A stretch of 64,000 nucleotides of DNA from the NCBI GenBank assembly GCA_035772735.1, contig JASDFA010000019.1, forward strand, positions 93,184,001-93,248,000, in the 5' to 3' direction. Shown here in pieces: positions 33,820 through 46,271 of the stretch (its first letter is position 1; every line of letters starts with the position of its first letter). This DNA comes from Datura wrightii (lineage: Eukaryota > Streptophyta > Magnoliopsida > Solanales > Solanaceae). A program made the position numbers and the translations under genes. The notes under the pieces were generated by a model, which was given only the letters and a program-made list of their open reading frames with translations, made no database searches and had not been told where the DNA came from.

Positions 33820-35249
33820 TGATCATGGGCAAAATAGCATGCCCAAGCGATACTTTATAATTTAAATTTGCCTTGTTTATCTATTTATTTATATACATTC
33901 TCATGTGTTTTTATGTAAATGTGAATATGTATTAACCCACATGATTAGTCCTTATTTTTGAAGGTAAAAAACGCATTTGAGGCTTAATCTGTGATTTGGT
34001 GAAGTGGAGGAATGATATCGGGAGCGATACACCAAAGTTGGAACAAAATGAGGGATCACTGAAGGGTGCCGTGATGGGCACCGTGTCACGGAGCCATCGC
34101 GGCAGTTTTCTGCCTCCAGGATTTAAATTGGGCGATTTCCAGAGGGCTTTCGAGATACCTTCGTGTCACGGAGGCAGTGCTCCGCGATACACTCCGTGAC
34201 ACGGAGCCACTCCACTTCGGGCTAAATAGTTGCTTTTTTCTCATTTATTATAAATAGGACCCTTAGCTCCTAAAAGGCGGAGGTCATGATTTTAGTCTGG
34301 AAAAACCACCTAGGAGTGAAGGGAGAAGTGGGAGAACTCACCTAGGGTTCATCAATTTTATCTTCTCTTCTACCAATTCTTGTAAGTAGGTTACTTTAAC
34401 TATGTTTTCTTGTAATTTTACGAACATGAGTGGCTAGAACCCTCCCTCTAGGGTTGAAGCCGCAAGATATGATTGTGATTTTGCGATTTTGTTTTGGTTT
34501 TAAGTTATGGATTGTTGTTTTGTCTTGCATTCTTAATCATGGTTATTTTTATGATTGATCACCATGAAAACATACACGTTAAACTTAGGCAAATACTTGA
34601 GAAAGCAAACCTAGGGAAGAACATAAGAATGTAGGAAGCAAGTTCTTGTCTATTGATAAGATTTTGTGGTTAGGATAGAAATATACCTAATACCTTGCTT
34701 GGTTGATAAAACGGGATGAGCTAGACACCAACTTAGAATTATCACATCACCACTCGAAGAAGTAGTTGTGAGGCTAAGTTGAATTAAATGATTAGAGGTA
34801 TGAAAGTCCCTAATTAAGAGCATAAACCCCATAAACCACATCCACGTAGTGAATTTCCCACGAACTAGAAATAACATCCTCGCTCAACAATGTAGTAGTG
34901 AGGCTAGTTGGTCGTGTTTAGAGGTCCGAAAGACCATGAACATGCAATTCCAATTATGTGAGACGACAATTGATAGTTTCATACTTAAACCATTGCAAAT
35001 CGTAGTATCGCATGATTATCCGTCTTTAACTCTAGTTGCTCCTTAAATTAATTCAGAGTATTTCGTTGACCGTCCCTACACTTAATTAAACTTTACCAAA
35101 AAAAGTCTATAATCAACACTTGCAGCATTTAATAACACACTTGAACTCGATAGTTAGCTGAATTGGTCCAGTCCCTGTGGGTTCGACATCCGGCTCTTAA
35201 AAAGGGCCACTATATTACTTGTATGACCCGTACACTTGCGGGCTCGTCA
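33820..35249 (+). repeat. 3' LTR of element F
   Basis: 1,430 bp, highly similar to the 5' LTR over its full length, with scattered substitutions and one 11-bp difference near the start. The U3 dyads recur at about 34084-34205 and TATAAATA at 34249-34256. High pair similarity makes F one of the younger insertions. Confidence 0.93.
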
Positions 35250-35254
35250 AAGAG
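35250..35254. repeat. Target site duplication of element F (right)
   Basis: AAGAG, the same five bases as 29346-29350. Confidence 0.95.
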
Positions 35255-35665
35255 ATCAATATGGACTCATCACAGGATTGCCTTGTACGTGTCGACAGTA
35301 TGACTCGATTTGGGTGATTATGGACAGATTGACTAAAGCTACTTATTTTCTAACGGCCAAAGCTACAGACTCAGTAGAGGATTATGCCAAATTGTACATT
35401 CGGGAATTGGTTCGGTTGCATGGAGTCCCCTTGTCTATCATCTCAGATAGAAGTACTCATTTTACCTCACAATTTTGGATGTCATTTCAGAAATGACTTA
35501 GTACTCAGGTCAAGCTTAGCACAGCTTTTCACCCGCAGACCGATGGTCAGGCTGAGCGGACCATTCAGACTCTCGAGGATATGTTGAAAGCATGTGTGAT
35601 TGACTTTAAGGGTAGTTGGGATGATCAATTACCTCTCTTCAAGTTTGCATATAACAACAGCTACC
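35255..35665 (+). pseudogene. Element C integrase, part 2 (catalytic core)
   Basis: Starts just before the first catalytic aspartate (NMD), where one base is missing and shifts the frame. Then YDSIWVIMDRLTKATYFL, the second aspartate in ISDRSTHF and the glutamate in GQAERTIQTLEDML are present. A TGA at 35494 replaces glycine between them. The sequence ends in FAYNNS at the CTACC duplication of D and resumes at 45379. Confidence 0.9.
35661..35665. repeat. Target site duplication of element D (left)
   Basis: CTACC, repeated at 45374-45378 outside the other LTR of D. Excision of D with one copy rejoins integrase in frame. Confidence 0.95.
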
Positions 35666-37993
35666 TGTCATGACTCGAACATAGACCTGGATTGTAACAC
35701 GGGATAAGGAGCCCTAAGAGAATCCAAGTCAACCTATGGCATGAACATATATCTAACTCAATATCAATAAAGCGGAATACTCAGTGTAACAAAATAGCGG
35801 AAGCATAAATAGGACATAACATAGAAAGCGAAGCGTACTTCATACATGACAGGTGAATACTACACATAGTCTGAAAGCCTCTAACATATCAGATGGGTTA
35901 ATAGGACAACACCCCCAACTAACCCAACAAGTCTAGAAAACTGAACATAAAGAGATAACGGATATCAATTGGTCCTCGGAGAATAAAGACTCACCAATGA
36001 GCTGGATGCTAACTCCGGGAACGAGCTAGACGGTGTTGGGTCAGAAGATCGGAGCCCGTATCATGAAACGATACAGTATAAAGAATGCAGTCAGAACGTG
36101 AAATGTACTGATATGCAAAGTAAGTAAAATACATTTAAAATACATAAAAGTTCATAAGAGATCATAAGAGTAGGACAATATACTCATAACATAAATATCA
36201 TAGTACAACATAAGGCTCAAGGTTTTCAAAACATATGTAATTCATTCATTATCATAGTCATAAGAGAAATTTTATAAATCATAACTTGAGCCGAAATATC
36301 ATAAATGTAACAATGCATAAAAACATACAGAACAATTGGGAGGACTCGTCATAACAGACACCATCATCGTAGAGCCTTATATGATGCCTCAACTATCTCG
36401 CTGAAGTGGGCAGAGTCGTCCCTGGCTTGCCAGGCAAGCGACGTGCATTATGTGATATCAGAAAAGAGGGGATCCATTAACATTGTAATGTATCATCATG
36501 AACCTATGCTGGCATGTAGTTATGAGACACCGGCGTAGTCCGTTGAAAGTTGGGCTACTCGGTGCTAGATACTGCTCCCAAAAATATGCACATTAGGCTC
36601 ATACATAAATCATAAACATCATTCATGAGATTCATGGCTAAATAAACATTTAACATCGTTGATCCCCATTTACATACATGTCTAGCCATGAATCAGGGCC
36701 CTTTAGTCGTCCAACATCATAAATCAATCAATCATGGAATTCATATCATAAATCGTTAATCATTCTTGAACATGTGGGCATTGCCGAATACATTAACATG
36801 CTTGAAAATATTCAATTCACTTGAAAACATGATTATAAACATGAGTAACTTGAAAACATGCTTTTCATCATCAATACTTCATCATACACGAACCTCCATC
36901 ATAAATCTTAACTTTCATAAACTTCTCATGATTGGGAAATTTAAATTTAAAAAGCTTTAAACTTGATTTTTATGAAAAACAACGTAAAACTTGCCCATGA
37001 ATCATAATTCAATAGTAGAAATACATTTAAATCATACCCATGTAGAGAATTATTAATTTCATGCATTTGGTTAAAACCCCATAGAATTTACATAGGAAAT
37101 TTCATAATTTCGAGAGGGATTAAGCATGGGTGTGAATGGATTCACCCATTCATATCCCTACATACCAGGGGAAGATCATATTTTATCACTCCTTGAAAAC
37201 CCAATGAAGGATTGAAGGAAAACTTGAAGAACTCTCACTTGATCACCTCCTAAACCCCTTCAATATGCATGCATCGGTATGAATGAGCCTAGGATAGGTT
37301 TTCCCCTCATAAAACACTGCATTTCGAGCCTTAAATGACGTAGTTTAGGACCCTAGAACTTAGGTATAACGAAAATACCCTTAATAAATTTTTGAAAATT
37401 CTACACTGCCTGACACCACGGGCGATCCAACAAGTCGTGCCTTGATACAACGACTCGTGGTACCCGTCCGTTGCATCCACTGCCCATTTTCAACTTCTTA
37501 GATTCGGTCCCAAGACTCTACAGGACAAGTTGTTACCACAAGGTACGGTCCATTGAATCTTCTCATTATTTCCCCTGACAACTTGCACCTAAGTCTTCCC
37601 ATGAGCCACACCACGACTCGTGCCAACCTCCAGCGAGTCGTGGTCTCCATCTATCACTTCGACTGGGAACTTTCCTACTCTTTTCCCACGGTAGCTCACC
37701 ACAACCCGTTACTGTACACAACATGTCGTCCTACGACCCGTTACTTCCTCCGAGACTAAGGACCAGTCTCACCACGACCTCAAACAACGATTCGTGGTAT
37801 CAAACCACGGGTCATCCCTTGACCCGTTACTCCCACTTTGACCCTATTGCACCTCACCACGAGCACTCCCTATGGATCATTGGTGGAACCAACGACCCAT
37901 TACATGACCCGTTCTATAATGTTTTGTCCATATTTCTGCCAACTTCCATTTTTAAATCCCGAGTCTAGTCTTAGGCACTTCCGGGGTATTACA
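35666..37993 (-). repeat. 3' LTR of element D
   Basis: 2,328 bp with plus-strand ends TGTCATGACTC and GGGTATTACA. The U3 portion (37400-37920) holds many CGACTCGT, CGACCCGT and reverse-complement motifs. No ORF. Confidence 0.93.
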
Positions 37994-38028
37994 ATATCTC
38001 CCCCTTGGGAACATTCATCCTCGAATGT
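37994..38028 (-). promoter_or_regulatory. Polypurine tract and dyad of element D
   Basis: The reverse-strand tract CCCAAGGGGGAGATAT abuts the 3' LTR and is preceded by the dyad CATTCGAGGATGAATG. Confidence 0.9.
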
Positions 38029-38237
38029 GGGAAAACATATAGAAAACAGAGAAATGCAATCATCATACTCAAATATTGATCATTTACACTGAAAACTAAC
38101 GAAATGACTAGCTCCAATTCAAATTACATGGCTAAACTGAATTCATGAACCATACATACATCGTATACATGAAAGAAATAGGGGCACATGAACTGAACAT
38201 GAAAACTAAATAGAGTTTTAGGGCAAAAGCTGATACC

Positions 38238-38690
38238 TCAAGCTGGAACTATGCCGATAGAGAATAAATGTGGGTATCTAGCCATCATGTCTGCCTCGGC
38301 TTCCCACGTAGCTCCTTCAACATGCTGATTCCTCCATAAAACTTTGACTGAGCTACTTCCTTATTCCTCAGCCTTCGAACTTGATGATCCAGTATTTCCA
38401 TAAGAACTTCCTTATAACTAAGGCTGTCTTTTATACCAACACTGTCTACCGGGACAACTAGAGCTAGATCACCCAAACACTCCTTTAAGAGAGATACATG
38501 GAAAACAGGATGCACGAAAATTAATTCTGAGGGCAACTCCAATTCATATGCCACCTTGTCAACCCATTTCACAATCTGGTAGGGGCCAACATAACGAGGG
38601 TTGAGTTTTCCTTTTTTCCCAAACCACATCACTCCCTTCAAGGGAGACACCTTCAGAAACACCTAATCATCCACCTCAAACTCGAGTTCT
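38238..38690 (-). pseudogene. Element D integrase tail and chromodomain
   Basis: Open at 38285-38662. GKLNPRYVGPYQIV is followed by PVFHVSLLKECLGD and then the chromodomain block SLSYKEVLMEILDHQVRRLRNKEV. A frameshift near 38345 alters the KVLWRN block. The correct frame resumes near 38320 with the WEAEADMMARYPHLF-type end and a stop at 38238-38240. Confidence 0.88.
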
Positions 38691-39610
38691 CTCCTTCTCA
38701 CATCGGCATAGGACTTTTGGCGACTTTGAGCTATTTTCAGCCTGTCCTGTATGAGCTGAACCTTCTCTGTAGTCTCATGGACTGAATCTGGTCCTATCAT
38801 TGCAACTTCACCAACTTCGAACCAACCAATAGGTGATATCCACCTCTACCCATAGAAAGCCTCAAACGGAGCCATCTGAATAGTGGAATGGTAGCTTTTA
38901 TTGTATGCAAACTCGATAGAGGCAAATGATCATCCTAACTACCTTTGAAGTCAATCACGCATGCTCTCAACATGTCCTCGAGAGTCTGAATTGTTCGCTC
39001 CGCTTGACCATCTGTTTGCTAGTGAAATGCTATGTTGAGCTTAACCTGAGTACCAAGTCCTTTTGGAAACGACCTCCAAAACTGAGAGGTAAATTAGGTA
39101 CCTCTGTCTGATATGATGGACAAGGGCACTCCATGCAATCGAACTAGCTCTCGGATGTATAGTTTGGCATAATCCTCTGTCGAATCCGTGGTTTTGACTA
39201 GTAGAACATGAGCGGATTTGGTCAACCTGTCTACAACAACCCAAATAGAGTCATATTGTCATCGAGTGCGAGGCAACCCTGTGATGAAGTCCATATTGAA
39301 TATCTTCCCACTTCCAAGTAGGAATACTGATATCCTGAAGCACACCTCTCGCTCTCTGATGTTCAACCTTTACTTGTTGATAGTTTGAGCACTTAGCTAC
39401 AAACTCCACGATGTCCTTCTTCATGCCATTCCACCAGTAGACGTCCCGTAAGTCACGGTACATCTTGGTGGCACCTGGATGGATAGAATACCTGGATCTA
39501 TGCGCCTTGTGCAACATCCGGAACACACAAGCGACCCTGGTACCGAAGCACACCATCTCCCCCTTTGGATAATACCTCTACTTTCTGATTTTGAACGGCT
39601 TCCTTTAACT
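38691..39610 (-). pseudogene. Element D integrase
   Basis: All three catalytic acidic residues can be read: D in NMDFITGLP near 39283, D in ISDRGT near 39110 and E in GQAERTIQ near 38990. The zinc domain (39251-39556) has HKAHRSRYSIHPGATKMYRDL, with KCSNY replacing the CPNC motif. Frames change several times, and a stop replaces arginine near 39262. Confidence 0.88.
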
Positions 39611-40200
39611 TTAACAAGATGGGGTCCTCTTCTTTCCTATCCTTTACATCAATCACCAAGGACGACTTTGATCCATTCTGAATAATAACACCGTCATCGG
39701 TCAAGTCAACCAACCGAACTCCCAACCTTGCAAGTTGATGCACATCCTTCACCAGCTCCTTCCTCCCCTCATCCACATGGGACACACTCTCCATAGAGAG
39801 CCTACTAAGTGCGTCTGCTAGCTACTACATTGGCCTTACCCGGATGATAAAGGACACTCATATCATAGTCCCTGAGTAGCTCCAACCACCTCCTCTGCCG
39901 AAGATTGAGATCCTTCTGGGTAAACACATATTGTAAACTCTTATGATCTGTAAACACATCCACGTGGACCCCGTACAAATAATGTCGCCATATCTTCAAG
40001 GCGAATACCACTGTGACCAATTCAAGATCATGGGTCGGGTAATTCTTCTCATGAACTTTCAGCTGTCTGGAGGTACATGCTATAACTTTCCCGTACTGCA
40101 TCAATACACACCCAAGTCCGATCCGTGAAGCATCACAATACACCACGAACCCATTGGTACACTCGGTTAGGGTCAACACCGGTGCTGAGGTAAGTCAAGT
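39611..40200 (-). pseudogene. Element D RNase H
   Basis: Open at 39805-40179 from VYCDASRIGLGCVLMQ through HDLELVTVVFALKIW and FTDHKSLQYVF to SVLYHPGKANVVA. A GCTA repeated in tandem at 39817-39824, single in relatives, is a 4-bp insertion that shifts the frame just before the last catalytic aspartate (DALSRL). Confidence 0.88.
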
Positions 40201-41010
40201 CTTCAACTCTTGGAAGCTCTTCTCACAAGCCTCCGACCATTGGAATTTCACCTTCTTTTGGGTCAATTTCGTCAAGGGTGCTGCAATAGATGAGAAACCT
40301 TCAACAAATCTCTAATAGTAGCCTGCTAAGACCAAAAAGCTCTGGATATCTGAAGGATTCACCGGTCTAGGCTATTTCTTCACCACTTCTATTTTTTGAG
40401 AGTCCACTTGTATGCCCTCTCTTGATACCACATGGCCTAAAAATGCCACTGAGTTCAACAAAAATTCACACTTGCTGAATTTAGCATATAGCTGGCGAAC
40501 ATTGAGAGTCTATAGTACCATCCTCAAAGGAGCGGCATGCTCCTCCTTACTCCAAGAGTATATCAGGATGTCATCAATAAACACAATCATGAACATATCC
40601 AGCTATGGCTTGAACATCCTGTTCATCAAGTCCATAAAAGTTGCAGGAGTATCGTTAGTCCAAAAGATATAACTACAAACTCATAATGACCATACCGCGT
40701 CCTGAAGGCTATCTTCAGGATGTCGCTCTCCCGAACTCTGAATTGATGGTATCTAGATCTGAGATCTATCTTCGAAAAACACTTGGCACCCTAAAGCTGG
40801 TCAAATAAGTCATCAATCCTCGGTAGACGATACCTATTCTTGACGGTGACCTTGTTCAATTGTCGATAATCAATACACATACGAAGAGAACCATCTTTCT
40901 TTTAGACAAAGAGAACTGGTGCACCCCATGGCGACTTGCTTGGTCTGTTGAAACCCTTATCCAAAAGATCTTTCAACTGCTTCTTCAACTCTTTTAGCTC
41001 GAGTGGAGCC
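40201..41010 (-). pseudogene. Element D reverse transcriptase
   Basis: The FIDDILI catalytic motif near 40570-40590 is intact, as are the KCFSKIDLRS-type and NRYRLPRIDDLFDQ-type blocks near 40750-40860. FGLTNAP is frame-shifted near 40650. A stop (TAA) replaces arginine in the VRKKDG block near 40901. The N-terminal end overlaps the open frame 40902-41258, with QLKDLLDKGFNRPSKSPWGAP. Confidence 0.9.
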
Positions 41011-41650
41011 ATTCTGTAGGGAGGAATAGATATAGGTTGTATGTCGGGAAGAAGGTCAATACCAAAATTGATTTCCCTCTCAGGAGGAACAGCCGGTAAA
41101 TCATTAGGGAACACTTCTGTATACTCACATACTACCAGAACTGACTGGATAGCCGGGGTCTCGGACTCAACATCCTTAACCCTAACTAGATGGCACATAC
41201 AACCCTTGGAAATTATCTTGCTGGCCTTAATATAGTAAATAAAGCGACCTACAAGCACGACCGAACTACCCTCCCACTCTAAGACTAATTCACCCGAAAA
41301 GCAGAACTACACTGCATGAGTTCTACAATTAACAGAAGCATAACATGCATACAACTAATCCATGTCGAGAATAATATCAAAGTCAGTCATGGCTAACTCT
41401 ACTAGGTTTGTGTAGGTGACTTTCTGCAATACTGTGATCGATCAACTTCTATACACCCACCTAGCTACAACCGAATCACCAACGGATGTAGAGACTGAGA
41501 ATGGTTCTGACAAAATTTCAGGACTGACTCCAAAGCTACTAGCAATATAAAGTATCACAAAAGACAAAGTAACCCCTGGATCTAACAAAGCATAAGCATC
41601 AAGGTGAAACACTCGTAACATACCCGTAACCACATCCGATGAAGTCTCCT
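41011..41650 (-). pseudogene. Element D aspartic protease and linker
   Basis: The open stretch 41442-41633 covers HLDAYALLDPGVTLSFVILY, with the family's DPG active-site triad, and SPEILSEPFSVSTSVGDSVVARWV. Beyond a frameshift, FDIILDMD-type sequence lies near 41360-41380 with a stop. The linker to RT (VCEYTEVFPNDLPAVPPEREI) is open. Confidence 0.86.
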
Positions 41651-42856
41651 ACTCCTAACGCGAGGTGAGGGCATATCTGTTTTGGCGCTGCCCACCACCC
41701 CCACTAGTGGATGCCCCCCGCGGAATTGAATGTGATGGAGCTGCTGCTGGCCTGGTAGTTTGTGCACAACCTCAATCATTATCCTGTCTAGCAAATGGAC
41801 ATGCTCGACGCATGTGGCCGGATCTACCTCACATTAACATACATCTGAGCGAGCAAGCACTCCCCGGCATGACTCTTGCCACACTTTCCACAGGCTGGAA
41901 AAGTGTGCTCTACTTACATGCCCCTCTGATCCCTCAAACCTGAGGCCCTACTCCTGTGATCACCCTTGGATCTGGATGGAACACTGGCTGATGATGGTGC
42001 TAGAGCTAGTGACCTCTGCTTAATTTGAGAGAGGTGATCACCACCGGATCTCTACTGAGTAAACCCATAGCTATCTATCCGGGCCCTTTTGGCCTCTCTC
42101 TCCCTTATATGCGCCGCCTCCATCTTTTGGGCGTACAAGACTATCTGAGGGAAATCTATATCCTAGTGGAGGATAGCGGTCCTGCAATCTTTGTCTAAGT
42201 AACTTGCCACCCCATGAACAATCTTGCTCACTCGCGCCCTCTGTCGGCCACTAACTCCAAGGAGTACTTTAATAAGCGAGTGAACTCAAGGGCATACTCC
42301 TGTACCGTCATCCTTCCCTGTTTCAAATTCACAAACTCGTCTGCCTTCAACACCCTCATCTCACGAGGGAAGAACCGATCTAGGAACACAATATGGAACT
42401 CCTCCCAAGCAACAGGGCCTGCTCCGGCGGTCCTACTATCTTTCCATTGATGAAACCAGATGTGTGCGACCCCTTTCAATTGATATGAGTCCAACTCAGC
42501 ACAATCAACTCCATTCACCCATGACTTGGGTGATATTCACAATCTCATCAATGAACTCATGTGGGTCCTCATCTACTTTTGACCCGAGGAACTCTAGTGG
42601 GTTCATTCTCAAGAAATCTTTGACTCGAGCTGTCACCGTATTTTCATTTTGTGGAACATGCGCCACTGCCTGCTAGTTGACATGAACGGCCAAGGCCTGC
42701 GCTAACATCTGAATAGTTGCCTGTAACTCAGCATGGGCAAACGGCTCTGGTGCATGGTGCTCCTAAACTGGTGGAGCATTTCGATGCCCATCTTTGTTGC
42801 CATCCTTATGGTTGTTTCCATTTCCATTCCTCCTAATATACTCTGCAGGGAGCCAT
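41651..42856 (-). pseudogene. Element D gag
   Basis: The start at 42856 reads MAPCRVY and is followed quickly by a stop. The capsid part is open at 42228-42518, with ELDSYQLKGVAHIWFHQWKDSR, EMRVLKADEFVNLKQGRMTVQ and EFTRLLKYSLELVADR. Zinc knuckle CGKCGKSHAGEC lies near 41870-41900, and a second, damaged one near 41810. The frame is lost repeatedly between them. Confidence 0.88.
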
Positions 42857-43028
42857 GATTCTGTAATCACGAATAGCACGAGATCATCGCACGAATAAAT
42901 CATGAAAGAAGGGAATATTTTCTAAACATTTCGTAGCCTCTTCTTCATAAGTGTGGCGTGCTTCACACCCATGAAAAAGACTCTACTTAATGCGGCTTCC
43001 AGACACCCTAGGATACTTCAAATCTATT

Positions 43029-43040
43029 GCTCTAATACCA
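43029..43040 (-). promoter_or_regulatory. Primer binding site of element D
   Basis: Reverse strand TGGTATTAGAGC: the tRNA-Met type site with one C-to-T change, four bases from the 5' LTR. Confidence 0.9.
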
Positions 43041-43044
43041 AGTT

Positions 43045-45373
43045 TGTCACGTCCCGAAAGTAGACCCAGATCATAACATAGGACAAAGAGCCCCGAGAGA
43101 CTCCAAATCGACCCATGGCATGAACATATATCTAACTCAATATCAATAAAGTGGAATACTCAGCATAATGACATAGTGGAAGCATAAACATGACATAACA
43201 TAGAAAGCGAAGTGTACATCATACATGACAGCCGAATAATACACAGTCTGAAAGCCTCTAACATATCAAATGGGTTGATGGAATAACACCCCTAACTAAC
43301 CCGACAAGTCTAGAAAATTGAAAATAAAGAGATAACGGATATCAATTGGTCCTCGGAGAATGAGGACTCACCAATGAGCTGGATGCTAACTCCAGGAACG
43401 AGCTACTGACGGTGTTGGGTCTGAAGATCGGAGCATGTATCATGAAACGATACAGCATAGAGTATATGGTCAGTATGTGGAACGTACCGAGTATGCAACC
43501 TAAGTAAAACGGACATTTAAAATACATAAAAGTTCATAAGAGATCATAAAAGTAGGACAATATGCTCATAACATAAATTTCATTGTACAACATAAGGCTC
43601 AAGGTTTTCAAGGCATTCGTAATTCATTCATTATCATAGTCATAAGAGAAACTTTATAGATCATAACTTGAGCCAAAATATCATAAAAGTAACAATACAT
43701 AAAAATATGTGAAACAATGGGAGGACTCATCACAACTGACACCATCATGTAGAGCGTTACATAATGCCCCAACTATCTCTCTCAAGTGGACAGAGTCGTC
43801 CCTGGCTTACCAGGCAAGGGACGTGCATTATATGATATCACGAAAGAGGGGATCCATTAACATTGTAATGTATCATCATGAACCTATGCTGGCGCGTAGT
43901 TATGAGACACTGGCGCAGTCCTTTGAACGCCAGGCTACTCGGTGCTTGACAATGCTCCTAAAAACATGCATATTAGGCTCATACATAAATCATAAACATC
44001 ATTCATGAGATTCACGGCTAAATAGATATTTAACATCGTTGATCCCCATTTATATAAATGTCAATCCATGAATCAAGGGACCTTTAGTCGGTCAACATCA
44101 TAAATCGATCAATCATGGAATCCATATCATAAATCGTTAATCATTCTTGAACATATGGGCATTGCCGAATACTTTAACATGCTTGAAAATATTCAATTCA
44201 CTTGAAAACACGATTATAAATATGGGTAACTTGAAAACATGATTTTCATCATCAATATTTCATCATACATGAACCTCCATCATAAATCTTAACTTTCATA
44301 AACTTCTCATGATTGGGAAATTTAAATTTAAAAAGCTTGAAACATGATTTTTATGAAAAAGAATGTAGAACTTTCCCATGTCATAATTCAATAGTAGAAA
44401 TACATTTAAAATATAACCCATGTAGAGAATTATTAATTTCATGCATTTGGTTAAAACCCCATAGAATTAACATAGGAAATTTCATGATTTCGAGAGGGAT
44501 TGGGCATGGGTGTGAACGGATTCACCCATTCATAACCCTATATAGCCTGGGAAGATCAAATTTTATCACTCCTTGAAAGCCCAATGAAGGATTGAAGGAA
44601 AACTTGAAGAACTCTCACTTGATCACCTCCTAAACCCCTTCAATATGCATGCATCGGTATGAATGAGCCTAGGATAGGTTTTCTCCTCATAAAATACTGC
44701 ATTTCGAGCCTTAAACGATGAAGTTTAGGACCCTAGGACTTAGGAATGACGAGAATACCCTTAATGAATTTTCTGAAAATTCTGCACTGCCTGAGACCTT
44801 GAGCAATGCAACGAGTCGTGCCTTGATACCACGACTCATGGTACCTATCTATTGCATCCACTGCCCATATTCAACTTCTCAGGTTCGGTCCCATGACTCG
44901 ACAGCACGAGTCATTACCACAAGGTATGGTTTGTTGAATCCTCCCGTTATTTCCCTGACGACTTACACTTGAGTCTTCCCGCGAGCCACACCATGACTCG
45001 TGCCAACCTCCAACGAGTAGTGGTCTCCATCCATCACTTCGATTGTGAACATTCCTACTCTTTTCCCACGGTTGCTCACCACGACCCGTTACTGCACACA
45101 ACGGGTCGTCCTACGACCCATTACTTCCTCCTAGGCTAAGGACCAGTCTCACCACGACCTCAAACAACGACTCATGGTATCAAACCATGGGTCATCCCTT
45201 GACCCGTTACTCCAACTTTGACCCTGCTGTGCCTCACCACAAGCACTCCCTACATATCATTGGTGGAACCAACGACCCGTTACATGACCCGTTTTGTGAT
45301 GTTTCGTCCAGATTTCTGTCAACTTCCATTCTTAAATCCCAGGTCTAGTCTTAGGCACTTCCGAGGTATTACA
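43045..45373 (-). repeat. 5' LTR of element D
   Basis: 2,329 bp, plus-strand ends TGTCACGTCCC and GAGGTATTACA. It aligns along its whole length with 35666-37993. The GTAC near-dyad lies at 43470-43492 and the CGACTCGT/CGACCCGT cluster at about 44800-45290. Confidence 0.93.
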
Positions 45374-45378
45374 CTACC

Positions 45379-46026
45379 ATTCTAGCATCCAAATGTCTCT
45401 ATTTAAGGCTCTGTATGGGCAGAGATGTAGATAGCCTATTGGTTTATTTGAAATGGGTGAAGCCACGTTGATAGGGCCAGATTCAATTCATGAGGCTATG
45501 GAGAAAGTCCAACTTATAAGGAAGAGGCTGAAAACAGCTCAGAGTCATCAAAATATGCGAATGTGAGAAGGAGATAACTTGAGTTTGAAGTTTATGATTG
45601 GGTGTTTCGGAAAGTATATCCCATGAAGGGATTGATGAGATTCCGAAAGAAACGAAAGCTTAGTCCTCGATATATTGGCCTGTACAAGATTATGAGACGT
45701 GTTGGCAAGGTGCCCTATGAGTTGGAGCTGCCCTTAGAGTTAGCTTCAGTACATCCAGTTTTCCATGTTTCGCTTTTGAAGATGTGCATTGGTGACCCAA
45801 CTTTTGTTATTCTGGTGGCAAGCGTAGGTGTGAAGGATAGCCTTAGCTATAAGGAGGTACCATATGAAATTCTTAATCATCTGGTTTGGAAGTTGAGGAA
45901 CAAGGAGGTAGCTTCAACAAAGGTTTTGTGGAGGAATCAACATGTTGAGGGAGCAACGTGGGAAGCTGAGGCAAATATGATGGCCAAATACCCGCACTTG
46001 TTCCCTTCCGGCTCAGTTCCAACTTG
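45379..46026 (+). pseudogene. Element C integrase C-terminus and chromodomain
   Basis: Resumes after D with SSIQMSLFKALYGQRCR and a stop where tryptophan or serine is usual, then a frame change near 45550. The final stretch, 45602-46026, is open for 141 codons: KLSPRYIGLYKIMRRVGKV, HPVFHVSLLKMCIGD, then a well preserved chromodomain (SLSYKEVPYEILNHLVWKLR, KVLWRNQHVEGATWEAEANM) ending in PHLFPSGSVPT and TGA. It is the best preserved chromodomain in the window. Confidence 0.92.
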
Positions 46027-46237
46027 AGGCATCAATTCTCTCTCTAGTGCCCTATCCAGTTTCATGTCTAGTTTCTGTATTCCAATTTCTATCATATCAG
46101 CATATATGTGTGATTCCTGAATTTAGTTCAGTCGTGTGTTTCAGTCCGAAGTCAGTCACTACGTTAGTTTTCAGCTTCAGGTGCTTTGTATTTGGGATTG
46201 CAGGTCCTTTTTCTCAGTTATTTAGTGTGTTTACCCA

Positions 46238-46271
46238 CATTCGAGGAGAAATGTACCCAAGGGGGAGATAT
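46238..46271 (+). promoter_or_regulatory. Polypurine tract and dyad of element C
   Basis: CATTCGAGGAGAAATG (46238-46253), a dyad with one changed position, then CCAAGGGGGAGATAT directly before the 3' LTR start TGTAGTGCC. Confidence 0.9.

Larger units (their letters stand above)
29351..35249 (+). mobile_element. Element F: non-autonomous Athila-type LTR element without pol
   Basis: 5,899 bp with two LTRs (29351-30768 and 33820-35249), TG...CA ends, a 5-bp duplication, a tRNA-Asp type primer site and a polypurine tract, so it is structurally complete. Inside is only one small ORF region (about 300 codons with two stops) with a zinc-knuckle-like N-terminus. There is no protease, RT, RNase H or integrase. 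The primer site and the hairpin after the ORF tie it to Athila-type elements; E's products or relatives could have mobilised it. H is a second copy. Confidence 0.9.
35666..45373 (-). mobile_element. Element D: full-length Tekay/Del-like chromovirus
   Basis: 9,708 bp on the minus strand with two complete LTRs of 2,328 and 2,329 bp, primer site, gag-pol, polypurine tract and 5-bp duplication CTACC. It is the only chromovirus here with both LTRs and its whole interior in the window and uninterrupted. Coding sequence has stops and frameshifts throughout. The first 300 bp of its LTRs differ at roughly one position in ten by eye, so it is an old insertion. Confidence 0.93.
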
